Below, in pieces: positions 34,147 through 43,246 of a stretch of DNA of 63,580 bases. Within the stretch, counting starts at the first letter, position 1. The number at the start of each line of letters is the position of its first letter. This DNA is from Bradyrhizobium nivariense. GTDB taxonomy: Bacteria; Pseudomonadota; Alphaproteobacteria; Rhizobiales; Xanthobacteraceae. The position numbers and the translations under genes are program-made. The notes under the pieces were generated by a model. The model made no database searches. It had not been told where the DNA came from and saw nothing but the letters and a program-made list of their open reading frames with translations. The stretch is from NCBI RefSeq assembly GCF_029846715.1, contig NZ_JARVWW010000042.1, positions 1-63,580 on the forward strand, written 5' to 3'.

Positions 34147-35976
34147 TTACGCCTTCAGCTCCGCCGTCGCCTGATCGAACCAGGCCTTCGTCGCCTCGTC
34201 CAGCGCCGGCCGCACCTCGGCCCTGACGCGCGCGTGGTAGGCGTTAAGCCAGTCGAGCTCGTCCTTGCCCAGCATCGCCACATCGATCAGCCGGCGGTCG
34301 ATCGGCGCCAAGGTCAGCGTCTCGAACGCGTTCATCGATTTTTCCGCGCCCTTGATGTCGGCTTCGACCACCAGTTCGAGGTTCTCGATGCGGATGCCGA
34401 AACCGTCGGTCTTGTAGTAGCCGGGCTCGTTGGACAGGATCATGCCGCGCTTCAGCGGCGTGGTGCCGAGCTTCGAGATCCGCGCCGGTCCTTCGTGCAC
34501 CGAGAGATAGCTGCCGACGCCATGGCCGGTGCCATGCTCGAAATCGACGCCGGCGGCCCAGAGATATTGCCGTGCGAGTGTGTCGAGCTGAGCGCCGCTG
34601 GCGCCGTCGGGAAAGACCGCGCGGGCGATCGCGATGTGGCCGCGCAAGACGCGGGTGAAGCGGTCGCGCATCTCGCCGGTGGGCTCGCCGACCGCCATGG
34701 TGCGGGTGACGTCGGTGGTGCCGTCTTCATATTGCGCGCCGGAATCGATCAGCAGGAGATCGCCGGGCACGATCCGCCGGTTGCTCTTGCGGGTGACGCG
34801 GTAGTGCACGATGGCGCCGTTCGGGCCCGTGCCTGATATGGTCGGGAATGACACGTCCTTCAGCGCGCCGGTGTCGCGGCGGAACGTCTCCAGCGCCTCG
34901 ACCGCGTCGATCTCGGTGAGCTTGCCGCTTGCCGCCTCGCGATCGATGAAGGCGAGGAAGCGCGCCAGCGCCACGGCGTCGCGCCGGTGCGCCGTTTGCG
35001 TGCCCTTGATCTCGGTCGTGTTCTTGACCGCCTTGAGCAGCGCAATCGGATCGCTGCCGCGCACCGGCTTGCCGCCGGCGCCCGTGATCAGCCGGCTGAG
35101 AGCGTCGGCCGCGGTCGCATTGTCGAGCGCGATCGCGGCGCCGCTCTTGGCGAGCGCCATCAACGTTGGCGCCATCGCATCGGGCTCGCGCACGTCGGCG
35201 GACTGCTCGAGATGGTCGCGGGTCAGGTTGGAGAGCTTGCGGTGGTCGATGAAGATGGTCGGACGGCCGTCCTTCGGCACCAGCGCATAGGACAGCGGCA
35301 GCGGCGTATGCGCGACATCGGCGCCGCGGATGTTGAAGGTCCAGGCCACGGCATGGCTGTCGGACAGCACCAGCGCATCGACGCCGAGTTTGCCGATCTC
35401 GCTCCTGATCTGCGTCAGCTTCTCGGCTTCAGTGACGCCGGCATGTTGCATCCCGTGCACCGCGACCGGCGCAATTGGCGGCTGCGGCCGGTCCTGCCAG
35501 ATCGCATCGACCGGATTGCTGTCGACGGCGACCAGCTCGGCGCCCGCCTTGGCGCAGGCGGCGGACAAACGCTCGACTGCCGCAAAAGTGTGCAGCCACG
35601 GGTCAAATCCGAGGCGGTCACCGGCCTTCAAGTGTGCCGATACCCAGCTTTCCGGCGGCGGTTCGATCAGTGATTCCACCGCCCAGGCCTTTGCATCGAC
35701 CTGCTTGGCAGCCTGGATCGCGTAGCGGCCATCGACGAACAATGCGGCCTCATGTGTCAGCGCCACCGCCAATCCCGCCGAGCCGGTAAAGCCGGTCAGC
35801 CAGGCCAGCCGCTCTTCCGACGGCGGCACATACTCATTTTGCTGCTGATCGGCGCGCGGAATCACGAAGCCGGTCAGCTTGCGGCGGGCGAGCTCTTCAC
35901 GGAGCGCGGCCAGCCGGGCCGTCAATGCGACGCCGGCCTCGGGCTCCTCGAATGTCTGGAAATGCGCTTCGAACAT
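34147..35976 (-). CDS. Xaa-Pro aminopeptidase (M24B, long aminopeptidase P type)
   Basis: 609 residues: two creatinase-like N-terminal domains (about 20-310) and a C-terminal pita-bread domain. Metal ligands are visible: LLIDSGAQYEDGTTDVTRTM (two Asp), EHGTGHGVGSYLSVHEGP (His) and ILSNEPGYYKTDGFGIRIENL (two Glu). It removes N-terminal residues preceding proline. No signal peptide, so cytoplasmic. This length matches eukaryotic-like APP1 proteins common in Rhizobiales. Confidence 0.92.
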   Translation of the reverse strand: MFEAHFQTFEEPEAGVALTARLAALREELARRKLTGFVIPRADQQQNEYVPPSEERLAWLTGFTGSAGLAVALTHEAALFVDGRYAIQAAKQVDAKAWAVESLIEPPPESWVSAHLKAGDRLGFDPWLHTFAAVERLSAACAKAGAELVAVDSNPVDAIWQDRPQPPIAPVAVHGMQHAGVTEAEKLTQIRSEIGKLGVDALVLSDSHAVAWTFNIRGADVAHTPLPLSYALVPKDGRPTIFIDHRKLSNLTRDHLEQSADVREPDAMAPTLMALAKSGAAIALDNATAADALSRLITGAGGKPVRGSDPIALLKAVKNTTEIKGTQTAHRRDAVALARFLAFIDREAASGKLTEIDAVEALETFRRDTGALKDVSFPTISGTGPNGAIVHYRVTRKSNRRIVPGDLLLIDSGAQYEDGTTDVTRTMAVGEPTGEMRDRFTRVLRGHIAIARAVFPDGASGAQLDTLARQYLWAAGVDFEHGTGHGVGSYLSVHEGPARISKLGTTPLKRGMILSNEPGYYKTDGFGIRIENLELVVEADIKGAEKSMNAFETLTLAPIDRRLIDVAMLGKDELDWLNAYHARVRAEVRPALDEATKAWFDQATAELKA

Positions 35977-36164
35977 GGTGGATCACTTTAGGATCATGGC
36001 GATCAGTCCGCAATGTAGACGCATTCGAGGCCGCATCTGGCATGGACTGTGCTTGAACAAGTTCCATTCGAATTGAGTGGAGTACAGGATGCGGCAGTTG
36101 CGCTTCGTCCGGACAACAGGGAAATTCGAGCAAGTGGTTCATCTCAACGGCGAGGGGACACACG

Positions 36165-36344
36165 ATGCCAGCATTCACGTTTGAGAAAATTTCGCCGCCG
36201 GTGCGCCGCGCCCCGACTGCGGCGATACCAAAGAAGCCGCGCGGCCTCATCAGCCAGCTGATCGACCGTTTCGCGGAGCGTCGCGCCCGGCGCGCGTTAC
36301 GGGATGAGGGCACGGTGCGTCCGGACGCGAAGCCGGCGGAATAG
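36165..36344 (+). CDS. Small basic protein of unknown function (59 aa)
   Basis: An ATG at 36165 is preceded seven bases away by GAGGGGA, a strong ribosome site. The product is proline-rich at first (KISPPVRRAPTAAIPKKPRG) and then forms a basic amphipathic helix (LISQLIDRFAERRARRALRD). No family is recognised. Codon use is typical of the region. It lies between the divergent Xaa-Pro aminopeptidase and the end of prmA. An overlapping 31-codon frame from 36089 looks accidental. Confidence 0.6.
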   Translation: MPAFTFEKISPPVRRAPTAAIPKKPRGLISQLIDRFAERRARRALRDEGTVRPDAKPAE

Positions 36345-36404
36345 CGCGCGTTCACCTCGCCCCGCAAGCGAGGCGGCGAGCGCATCGCCGTCGCGACGGC
36401 GCCG

Positions 36405-37292
36405 TCATCCGGTCTTCTGCAGCAACAGGCTGCTCCACCCCTCGATCCGCAGGTGCCGTAGCGGCACCAGGCCGCGCGCGCGATAGGCGGCAATGACCGC
36501 GGAGGCTTGGTGCGTTAGCAGGCCGGAGAGGATCACGCGTCCGCCCGGCGCCAGGTGGCGCGTCATCGGGCCCGCCAATTGCCGTAACGGATTGGCAAGG
36601 ATGTTGGCCAGCACGAGGTCGAACGGGCCGCATTTGCCAAAATCCGGGGCGGAAAAGCCGGTGGCGCGGATCACCCGCACGTGGTTACCAACTTCGTTCA
36701 GCGCCGCGTTCTCGGCTGCCACCCGTACCGAGGGCGGGTCGATGTCGGAGGCCAGCACCGCGCGATGCAGCACCTTCGCCGCCGCGATCCCCAGCACGCC
36801 GGTGCCGGTGCCGAGGTCGAGCACGCGGCCGGGCCGGGTGCTTTTCAGGACGTGGTCAAGCAGCAGTAAACAGCCGCGCGTGGTGCCGTGATGGCCGGTG
36901 CCGAAGGCGAGGGCCGCCTCGATCTCGATGGCGAGCTTGTTCGGTGCCACGCGGTCACGGTCGTGGCTGCCGTGAACGACGAAGCGCCCGGCCGGCACCG
37001 GGACGAGATCTTCGAGGCTCGCCTTGACCCAGTCCTTGGCCTCGATGGTATCGAAGGCGAGCGTGGCGGCGAACTCGTTTCCTGCTGAGGTTGCAACGAG
37101 TTCGCGCAGCCATGCCTGGTCCGGCGCATCCGCGAAATGCAGCGCGACGTCCCATTGTCCGTTCGGCTGCTCGAAGGCGGCGACCGCCGCATCGCCTTCG
37201 AAAAACACCTCATTGAGCACGTCGACAACGCGCTTGGCGGCGATCTCGCTGCCGATCGAAAAGCTGGCGCGATGGGTGGTGGCAGGATGCAT
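36405..37292 (-). CDS. prmA: Ribosomal protein L11 methyltransferase
   Basis: 295 residues. It methylates ribosomal protein L11 using SAM. Motif I is VLDLGTGTGVLGIAAAKVL (about 157-175), with ASDIDPPSVRVAAENAALN and the post-I motif FDLVLANILANPLRQL (NPPL-like, here NILA). FGTGHHGTTRGCLLLLD precedes it, as in PrmA. The N-terminal domain is the L11-binding part. It is monocistronic as far as can be seen. Confidence 0.93.
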   Translation of the reverse strand: MHPATTHRASFSIGSEIAAKRVVDVLNEVFFEGDAAVAAFEQPNGQWDVALHFADAPDQAWLRELVATSAGNEFAATLAFDTIEAKDWVKASLEDLVPVPAGRFVVHGSHDRDRVAPNKLAIEIEAALAFGTGHHGTTRGCLLLLDHVLKSTRPGRVLDLGTGTGVLGIAAAKVLHRAVLASDIDPPSVRVAAENAALNEVGNHVRVIRATGFSAPDFGKCGPFDLVLANILANPLRQLAGPMTRHLAPGGRVILSGLLTHQASAVIAAYRARGLVPLRHLRIEGWSSLLLQKTG

Positions 37293-37448
37293 CCCTAGGG
37301 TTCCGTTCGGCTTAATTTTTGGAACTTTTGTTCCTGATTTTCCGCATAACTTGCAATCCAGGGATTAACTTAATCATAGGTTGTACTCCGTAGATTCACG
37401 GATGTTGGGGCCAACCAACACAGCTTGAAATGGAAATGGAGACGAGAC

Positions 37449-37613
37449 TTGAAACGCATGGTTTTGAAGTTCTGGTCCGACGATTCAGGTGCAACTGCAA
37501 TCGAATACGGCCTGATTGCAGCCGGCATCGCGCTCGCGATCATCACCGTGGTGAACGGCCTGGGCACCACGATGAACGATAAGTTCACTTCGATTAGCAC
37601 CTCCTTGAAGTAA
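37449..37613 (+). CDS. Flp/Fap family type IVb pilin
   Basis: 54 residues from TTG 37449, chosen because GGAG (37438-37441) is seven bases upstream; ATG 37458 is the alternative. A short basic leader ends in SG, then the class IVb signature ATAIEYGLIAAGIALAIITVV with the conserved Glu-Tyr pair follows. The prepilin is cleaved by a CpaA-type peptidase and assembled by the Tad machinery, none of which is encoded nearby, so this is an orphan pilin gene. A TTAACTTAA sequence lies upstream at about 37365. Confidence 0.9.
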   Translation: MKRMVLKFWSDDSGATAIEYGLIAAGIALAIITVVNGLGTTMNDKFTSISTSLK

Positions 37614-37767
37614 TTTCCGCCTCCCATTTCTCCCGGCGGGGGCTGTTTTCTTCATAGGTTGTTTTCGACCAGCGCCCGTTGGGGGAATTGCCCCCCGGCG
37701 GGCGAAGTCGTTTTTGGGACGGGTTTTCACAGGGATGCCCACAGGCTGCCCGCTTGTTTTCAGGGCG

Positions 37768-37890
37768 TTGTCCACGGCCTTATCCGCCGCTCATCCCCAG
37801 GTTTTCCACCGCCTTGTACCCGACTTTGGCCGGCGGGCCGCGACGGGCAACCCACCGCTCTTTCACAGCCCATCCACAGACCTATCCACG
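37768..37890 (+). other. Cluster of DnaA-box-like 9-mers
   Basis: Six 9-mers within two mismatches of TTATCCACA, all on the plus strand: TTGTCCACG 37768, TTATCCGCC 37780, TCATCCCCA 37791, TTTTCCACC 37802, CCATCCACA 37870 and CTATCCACG 37882. Related CACAGG/CCACAG words occur from 37727. The stretch lies in the 268-base gap between the pilin and the oxidoreductase stop. None is a perfect box. Confidence 0.4.
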
Positions 37891-39519
37891 GCTTCCGAAC
37901 AGCGACCGGTGATCCCGCAAAATCGCCTGCGCCGCGTTGTGGCCGGGGGCGCCGGTGACGCCGCCGCCCGGGTGGGCGCCGGAGCCGCAGTGATAGAGGC
38001 CCTTCAGGGGGCCGCGGTAGTCGGCATGGCCCAGCATCGGCCGCGCCGAGAACAGCTGGTTCAGCGTCAGCGCGCCGTGGAAGATGTCGCCCCCCAACAG
38101 GCCGAATTGCCGTTCAAGGTCGAGCGGTGACAGGATCTGGCGGCCGAGCACGCTTGTCGCAAAACCCGGCGCGTATTTGTCCACCGTCGCGATCATGAGG
38201 TCGGCAACCTCTTCGCGATGGTCGTCCCACGACGTTCCATCGGGAAGCTCCGGCGCGGCATGCTGGCAGAACAGGCTCGCGACATGTTTTCCTGCGGGCG
38301 CGAGCGTGTCGTCGAGCGTCGAGGGGATCAGCACTTCCACGACAGGTTCTCGGCTCCAGCCGTGCGTGCGGGCATCGAGAAAGGCGCGGTCCATGTAGCC
38401 GAGGTCAGGGGCCAGGATGATGCCGGAGCTGAGATGATCGCCGTCGCCTGGCAGCGCCGTGAAGGAGGGCAGGCGGTCCAGCGCCACGTTCATGCGGAAG
38501 GTGCCGGAGCCGTTCTTCCAGTGCCGGATGCGGTCGAGGAAGTTTTGGGGCAGGGCGTCGGCCGCGATCAGCCGCGTATAGAGCAGCTTTGGATTGACGT
38601 TGGCCGCGACATATTTGGCGCGGATAGCCGTGCCGTTCTCCAGCGCTACGCCGACGGCGCGGTCGCGCTCGACGATGATCTCGCGCACGCTGGCATCGGT
38701 GTCGATCACAACGCCGCGCTCGCGTGCGGCGCGCGCCATCGCTTGCGTGATCGCGCCCATGCCGCCGATGGCGTGACCCCAGACGCCCTTCTTGCCGTTC
38801 ACCTCGCCGAAGGCGTGATGCAGCATCACATAGGCCGAACCGGCCGCGTAGGGGCTGGCGTAGTTGCCGACGATGGCGTCGAAGCCGAACAGCGCCTTGA
38901 CCAGATCGTGCTCGAAACGTTCGTCCAGCATCTCGCCGGCCGAGCGGGTGAAGAGATCGAGCAGGTTGCGGCTCTGCTCCAGCGACAGGCCACGCAGGAT
39001 GTTGGCGCTCTGGAATGCATTCACGGCCTCGCGGATCGCAGCCGTGCCGAAACCATCGAGCAGGTTTGGCGGCGCGCGCAGCACGAATTGCCTGAGCACG
39101 TCGGCGATATCTTCCAGCTCGCGCGAAAACCCGTCGAGCGCGTTTGCGTCATGTGCGCTCAGCCGTGCGACGGACGCCTGCGTCCGTCCTTCGCCGGTGA
39201 GGAGATAGCTGCCGTCGGGCGCGGGCAGAAAATTCTGCGCGCGCCGTTCGACGATGCGCAGGCCCTGCTCGGCCAGCTTGAGGTCGCGGCTCACCTGCGG
39301 ATTGAGCAGGCTCACGGTGTAGGCCGCGACCGAATTGCGGAAGCCCGGGTGAAACTCCTCCGTGACCGCGGCCCCGCCGACCACCTTGCGGCGCTCGACC
39401 ACGCGTACGCGCAAGCCGGCCATCGCGAGATAGGCCGCGCAAGTGAGGCCGTTATGGCCAGCGCCGATGATGACGACGTCGGTTTCGATCATGAAGGAGT
39501 CAAGCTGTTCCACATTCAT
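37882..39519 (-). CDS. FAD-dependent oxidoreductase, phytoene desaturase (CrtI)-like
   Basis: 545 residues. The N-terminus holds a Rossmann FAD motif, DVVIIGAGHNGLTCAAYLAMAGLRVRVVERR, preceded by M10 (39492), a possible start. The C-terminus has the second FAD-binding stretch GLYHCGSGAHPGGGVTGAPGHNAA, as in CrtI-type and related NAD(P)/FAD oxidoreductases such as PYROXD2. No other carotenoid gene is nearby, so carotenoid desaturation is not implied. Confidence 0.85.
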   Translation of the reverse strand: MNVEQLDSFMIETDVVIIGAGHNGLTCAAYLAMAGLRVRVVERRKVVGGAAVTEEFHPGFRNSVAAYTVSLLNPQVSRDLKLAEQGLRIVERRAQNFLPAPDGSYLLTGEGRTQASVARLSAHDANALDGFSRELEDIADVLRQFVLRAPPNLLDGFGTAAIREAVNAFQSANILRGLSLEQSRNLLDLFTRSAGEMLDERFEHDLVKALFGFDAIVGNYASPYAAGSAYVMLHHAFGEVNGKKGVWGHAIGGMGAITQAMARAARERGVVIDTDASVREIIVERDRAVGVALENGTAIRAKYVAANVNPKLLYTRLIAADALPQNFLDRIRHWKNGSGTFRMNVALDRLPSFTALPGDGDHLSSGIILAPDLGYMDRAFLDARTHGWSREPVVEVLIPSTLDDTLAPAGKHVASLFCQHAAPELPDGTSWDDHREEVADLMIATVDKYAPGFATSVLGRQILSPLDLERQFGLLGGDIFHGALTLNQLFSARPMLGHADYRGPLKGLYHCGSGAHPGGGVTGAPGHNAAQAILRDHRSLFGSRG

Positions 39520-39724
39520 TCCGGGACGGTCTGAACGACCAGGCTCGGAATGACATCTGTATATCAGGCATTTCTCGCTGCAACATCACGAGACCCTTTA
39601 TTGCCCGTTCAGGCGCCTTGTGCTCCATTGCGCGCGTCCGGCGCCCGCCGGAGGAGTTATCCGACGCGTTTTCTCGCGCGAACAGGTGCCCATTTCGCCG
39701 GAAAACGCTTTTGCTGGAGCTTCC

Positions 39725-42004
39725 ATGGATTCGATCGTGCAACCCGCCGCCACGGAGCAGCCGTCCTCGTCACGCAACCGGCTGCTGCTGACGGTCTACA
39801 CCGCCGCGATCTTCGTCAGCGCGCTATTGCTGTTCTCGGTGCAGCCGCTGTTCACGAAGATGGTGCTGCCGCGGCTCGGCGGCTCGCCGGCGGTGTGGTC
39901 GGTGGCGATGGTGTTCTTCCAGTCGCTGCTTCTGGCGGGCTACGCCTATGCGCATCTGTTGATGCAGATACGGAACCGCATCGTTCCGGTGGTGGTGCAT
40001 CTCGTGCTGCTGATCGCGGCCTTCGCCACGCTGCCGCTCGGCATCGCGTCCGCCTATGGCGAGCCACCCGGCTCGGGCTACGCGATCTGGCTGCTCAGCT
40101 TGTTCGTGATCTCGATCGGGCTGCCGTTCTTCGCGCTTGCGGCCAACAATCCGTTGTTGCAGGCCTGGTTCGTCCGCACCGGGCATCCTGCCGGACACGA
40201 TCCATATTTCCTCTATGCCTCCTCCAACATCGGTAGCTTCCTCGCCCTGCTGTCCTATCCGTTCCTGTTGGAGCCGATGTTCACGCTGCACACGCAGAAC
40301 CGGCTCTGGACCGGCGGCTATGGCCTTCTGATCCTCCTGATCGCCGCCTGCGGCGTGCTGCTGTTGCGCTCGCCGAAGCTGGCAATGGTCGACGCGCGAA
40401 CTGAGGATATGAATGCGCCGGCGCCCGGTTTCCTGACGCGGCTGCGCTGGATCTTCCTCGCCGGAGTGCCCTCCGGCTTGCTCATCGCCGTCACCGCGCA
40501 CATCTCGACCGACGTTGCGGCGGCGCCGCTGCTGTGGGTGCTGCCGCTGTCGCTGTACCTGCTGACCTGGGTAGTGGTGTTCCAGTCGCGGCCGCTGCTG
40601 CCGCACAAATGGATGCTGATGCTCCAGCCGGTCGCGATCGCGGGCGTCGTCTTCGTGCTGGCTTTCGGCGGCGAACAGAACCTGTTGCTGACGCTCGGCG
40701 GCCATCAATTGTGCTTCTTCGTCATTGCCATGGCTTGCCACGGCGAATTGGCCCGGACCCGGCCGGCCGCCAAATATCTCACCGGATTCTATGTCGCGCT
40801 GTCGTTCGGCGGCATGGTCGGCGGCCTGTTCGCAGGGCTCGTTGCGCCCTTCACCTTCTCCTGGATCGCCGAATATCCGATCCTGGTTGCGCTTGCCGCG
40901 CTGTGCCGGCCGCCCGCGAACGAGCGGCTGGCGGGCATCGTCAAATGGTACTGGCTGGCGCTGGCCGCGCTTGCCATCGTGCTCGTTGCGCCGTCCTACA
41001 CCGCGGGCGAGCTCTCGACCTGGTTCGAGGATCACCGCGTCTGGGTGGCGGGTGCCGTCGGCGTGCTCGCCGCGCTGCTGGCGCTGGCGGCCAACGCCGG
41101 CCGCTGGAAGATCTTCGCCACCGTCGCGCTCGCGCTGGCATTGATCCGTGTTTATCCGGCGGACGAAGGCCGCGTCACCACGGTGCGCAGCTTCTTCGGC
41201 GTGCACAAGATCGTGGTGACGCCCGGCGGCTATTTCCACGTCCTGATGCACGGCACCACGATCCACGGCGCCGAGCGCTTCCTCAACAATGACGGCACGC
41301 CCGTCACCGGCGGGCCCGAGCCGATCACCTACTATCACAAGGACGGCGGCATCGGTCAGGCCGTCACCGCGATCCGCGAGCGCAAGGGCGCGCCGCTGAA
41401 GGTCGCAGCAATCGGCGTCGGATCGGGCACGCTTGCCTGCGCCGCCGAGCCGGGCGAGAGCTGGACCTTCTTCGAGATCGATCAGTCCATGGTCGATGCG
41501 GCAAGCGATCCGAAGAACTTTCGCTACATTTCGAGCTGCATGCCGGGCCTGAAGCCGGTGATCGGCGATGCCCGCCTCACCTTCGCCAAAGAGCCCGACG
41601 GCGCCTACGATCTCATCATCGTCGATGCCTATTCATCCGATGCGATCCCGATCCATCTTGCGACCGAAGAGGCGATGAAGATCTACAAGGACAAGCTCGC
41701 TCCGCACGGCGCCGTAGTGATGCACGTCTCCAACCGGCACCTCGATCTCGAGACCGTCGTGGTCGGCATCGCCGATGCCAACGATCTCAAGAGCTGGGTC
41801 TACAACGAGGATTCCGGCCGCGACGGTGACTATATCTTCTCGACCGACGTCGTCATTTCCGCCCGCGAGGATGCCGACGTCGGCAGGCTCGCATCGTCGA
41901 AAGTATGGGAGCAGACCGAAGCCGACGACAGGGTGCGGGTCTGGACCGACGATTACTCAAATATTTTGGGCGCGCTGTACCGGCGTTTGCGGGACGGGGA
42001 GTAG
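39725..42004 (+). CDS. Fused polytopic membrane / spermidine synthase-like protein
   Basis: 759 residues from ATG 39725 (MDSIVQPAATEQP); the frame extends to 39620 but without homology. The first 500 or so residues form about 12-14 helices. The rest is a spermidine-synthase-like Rossmann domain with IGVGSGTLACAAEPGESWTFFEIDQ and GDARLTFAKEPDGAYDLIIVDAYSSDAIPIHL. Proteins of this fused type are widespread in proteobacteria with unproven function; the catalytic aspartate region of true spermidine synthases is only partly kept. Confidence 0.82.
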   Translation: MDSIVQPAATEQPSSSRNRLLLTVYTAAIFVSALLLFSVQPLFTKMVLPRLGGSPAVWSVAMVFFQSLLLAGYAYAHLLMQIRNRIVPVVVHLVLLIAAFATLPLGIASAYGEPPGSGYAIWLLSLFVISIGLPFFALAANNPLLQAWFVRTGHPAGHDPYFLYASSNIGSFLALLSYPFLLEPMFTLHTQNRLWTGGYGLLILLIAACGVLLLRSPKLAMVDARTEDMNAPAPGFLTRLRWIFLAGVPSGLLIAVTAHISTDVAAAPLLWVLPLSLYLLTWVVVFQSRPLLPHKWMLMLQPVAIAGVVFVLAFGGEQNLLLTLGGHQLCFFVIAMACHGELARTRPAAKYLTGFYVALSFGGMVGGLFAGLVAPFTFSWIAEYPILVALAALCRPPANERLAGIVKWYWLALAALAIVLVAPSYTAGELSTWFEDHRVWVAGAVGVLAALLALAANAGRWKIFATVALALALIRVYPADEGRVTTVRSFFGVHKIVVTPGGYFHVLMHGTTIHGAERFLNNDGTPVTGGPEPITYYHKDGGIGQAVTAIRERKGAPLKVAAIGVGSGTLACAAEPGESWTFFEIDQSMVDAASDPKNFRYISSCMPGLKPVIGDARLTFAKEPDGAYDLIIVDAYSSDAIPIHLATEEAMKIYKDKLAPHGAVVMHVSNRHLDLETVVVGIADANDLKSWVYNEDSGRDGDYIFSTDVVISAREDADVGRLASSKVWEQTEADDRVRVWTDDYSNILGALYRRLRDGE

Positions 42005-42014
42005 GGGGCCGCTT

Positions 42015-43034
42015 CTACGGTTCCACCGGTGTCCCCGCCGGCAATGCAATTCCCTTCTCGCCCGCGACCTGCCGCAGCAGGTCGGGCCTGTCGGAGATGA
42101 TGCCGTCGACGCCGATCTCGATCATGCGCGCCATGTCCTCACGCTTGTTGACTGTCCAGACCACGACACGCAGTCCGAGCGTATGGGCCTCGCCGATCAG
42201 TGCCGCAGTCACATCGCTGAAATAGGGCGACCAGACTGTACCGCCCGCAGCCTTGATCGTTCGCGGCAGCGACCCGCCGTGATCGGCCGGGCTGAACCCC
42301 GCCGTCCAGTTGGTCGCCTTGTCCAGCGCCACCGTCTGGCCCGAGCCGCGCTGGAGCGTCAAGTACACCGTCGGCATCTTCGGTGCCCGCTGCTGGACGA
42401 GCAGCAGGGTCCGCCAGTCGAACGACTGGATCATGACGCGGTCGGAGAATTTTTCGGCTTCGATCAGCCCGAGCAGCTTGGAGACGAAAGATTGCGGATC
42501 GAGCGTCTCGTCCGGATGGTTCGGATCGATCTTGGTCTCGATGTTGAAGCGCACGCGTGTATTGCCGGACTTGCGCACCAGCGCGAACAGCTCGCTCAAG
42601 GTCGGAATGCGTGTCCCGGGCACGGCGCGCTGCTCGGGGAATTGCTTCGCCTAACGGCTGTCCGGCCGGATCTCGCCGACGTCGTAGGTCCTGACCTCGG
42701 CGAACGGCAACTTCACGAACGGCGTGCCGGGAGGCGGCACATAGGCGCCGCTCGCATCCCGCGCGAGGTCGGGATTGAGCCCGCGCTCATGCGAGACGAC
42801 GACCTCGCCGTCGGCGGTGACGCCGACGTCGAGCTCCAGCGTGTCCACGCCCATCGACAGCGCATTGGCGAAGGCCGGCAGGGTGTTTTCCGGCAACAGC
42901 GCCCGCCCGCCGCGATGGGCCTCAAGGTCGAAGGCCAAATCCAATCCCGAATCAAATCCCGAATCAAATCCCATGGCCTCTCCCACAATGAGAAGTGACA
43001 GCACCATCAAGATTGTCGGAGCACGTGACGGCAT
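42015..43034 (-). pseudogene. Glycerophosphodiester phosphodiesterase interrupted by an in-frame amber codon
   Basis: One continuous frame of 340 codons, broken only by TAG at codon 128 (42653-42651). Before it: a signal peptide (ILMVLSLLIVGEAMG), EAHRGGRALLPENT and LELDVGVTADGEVVVSHE, the GDPD catalytic residues. After it, in the same frame: AKQFPEQRAVPGTRIPT, NIETK, and the TIM-barrel C-terminus VVVWTVNKREDMARMIEIGVDGIISDRP. The stop lies where relatives have a Tyr-Ala-like sequence, so a single TAC/TAT to TAG change explains it. Either a recent pseudogene or a read error. A 12-base tandem repeat (FDSGFDSG) sits after the signal peptide. Confidence 0.85.
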
Positions 43035-43246
43035 GGTGGCTCGAAGGGCAAGTGAAAAAGGGCCGCTTTTGAAGGCATTTTAGCACGTCTGGCCTATTGT
43101 ATAGGCTTTCGCGGCTGTTGAAACCTCGGGCGGTGGGTTGGGTTGCGTCCGACGTGCGGGTATGTACTCATAGTGGCCGCCCTGGAATCCCGCCCGTGCA
43201 ACAGAAACGCGATCACCGAATAATCCGCAGCCGGCATTTTCATCGA

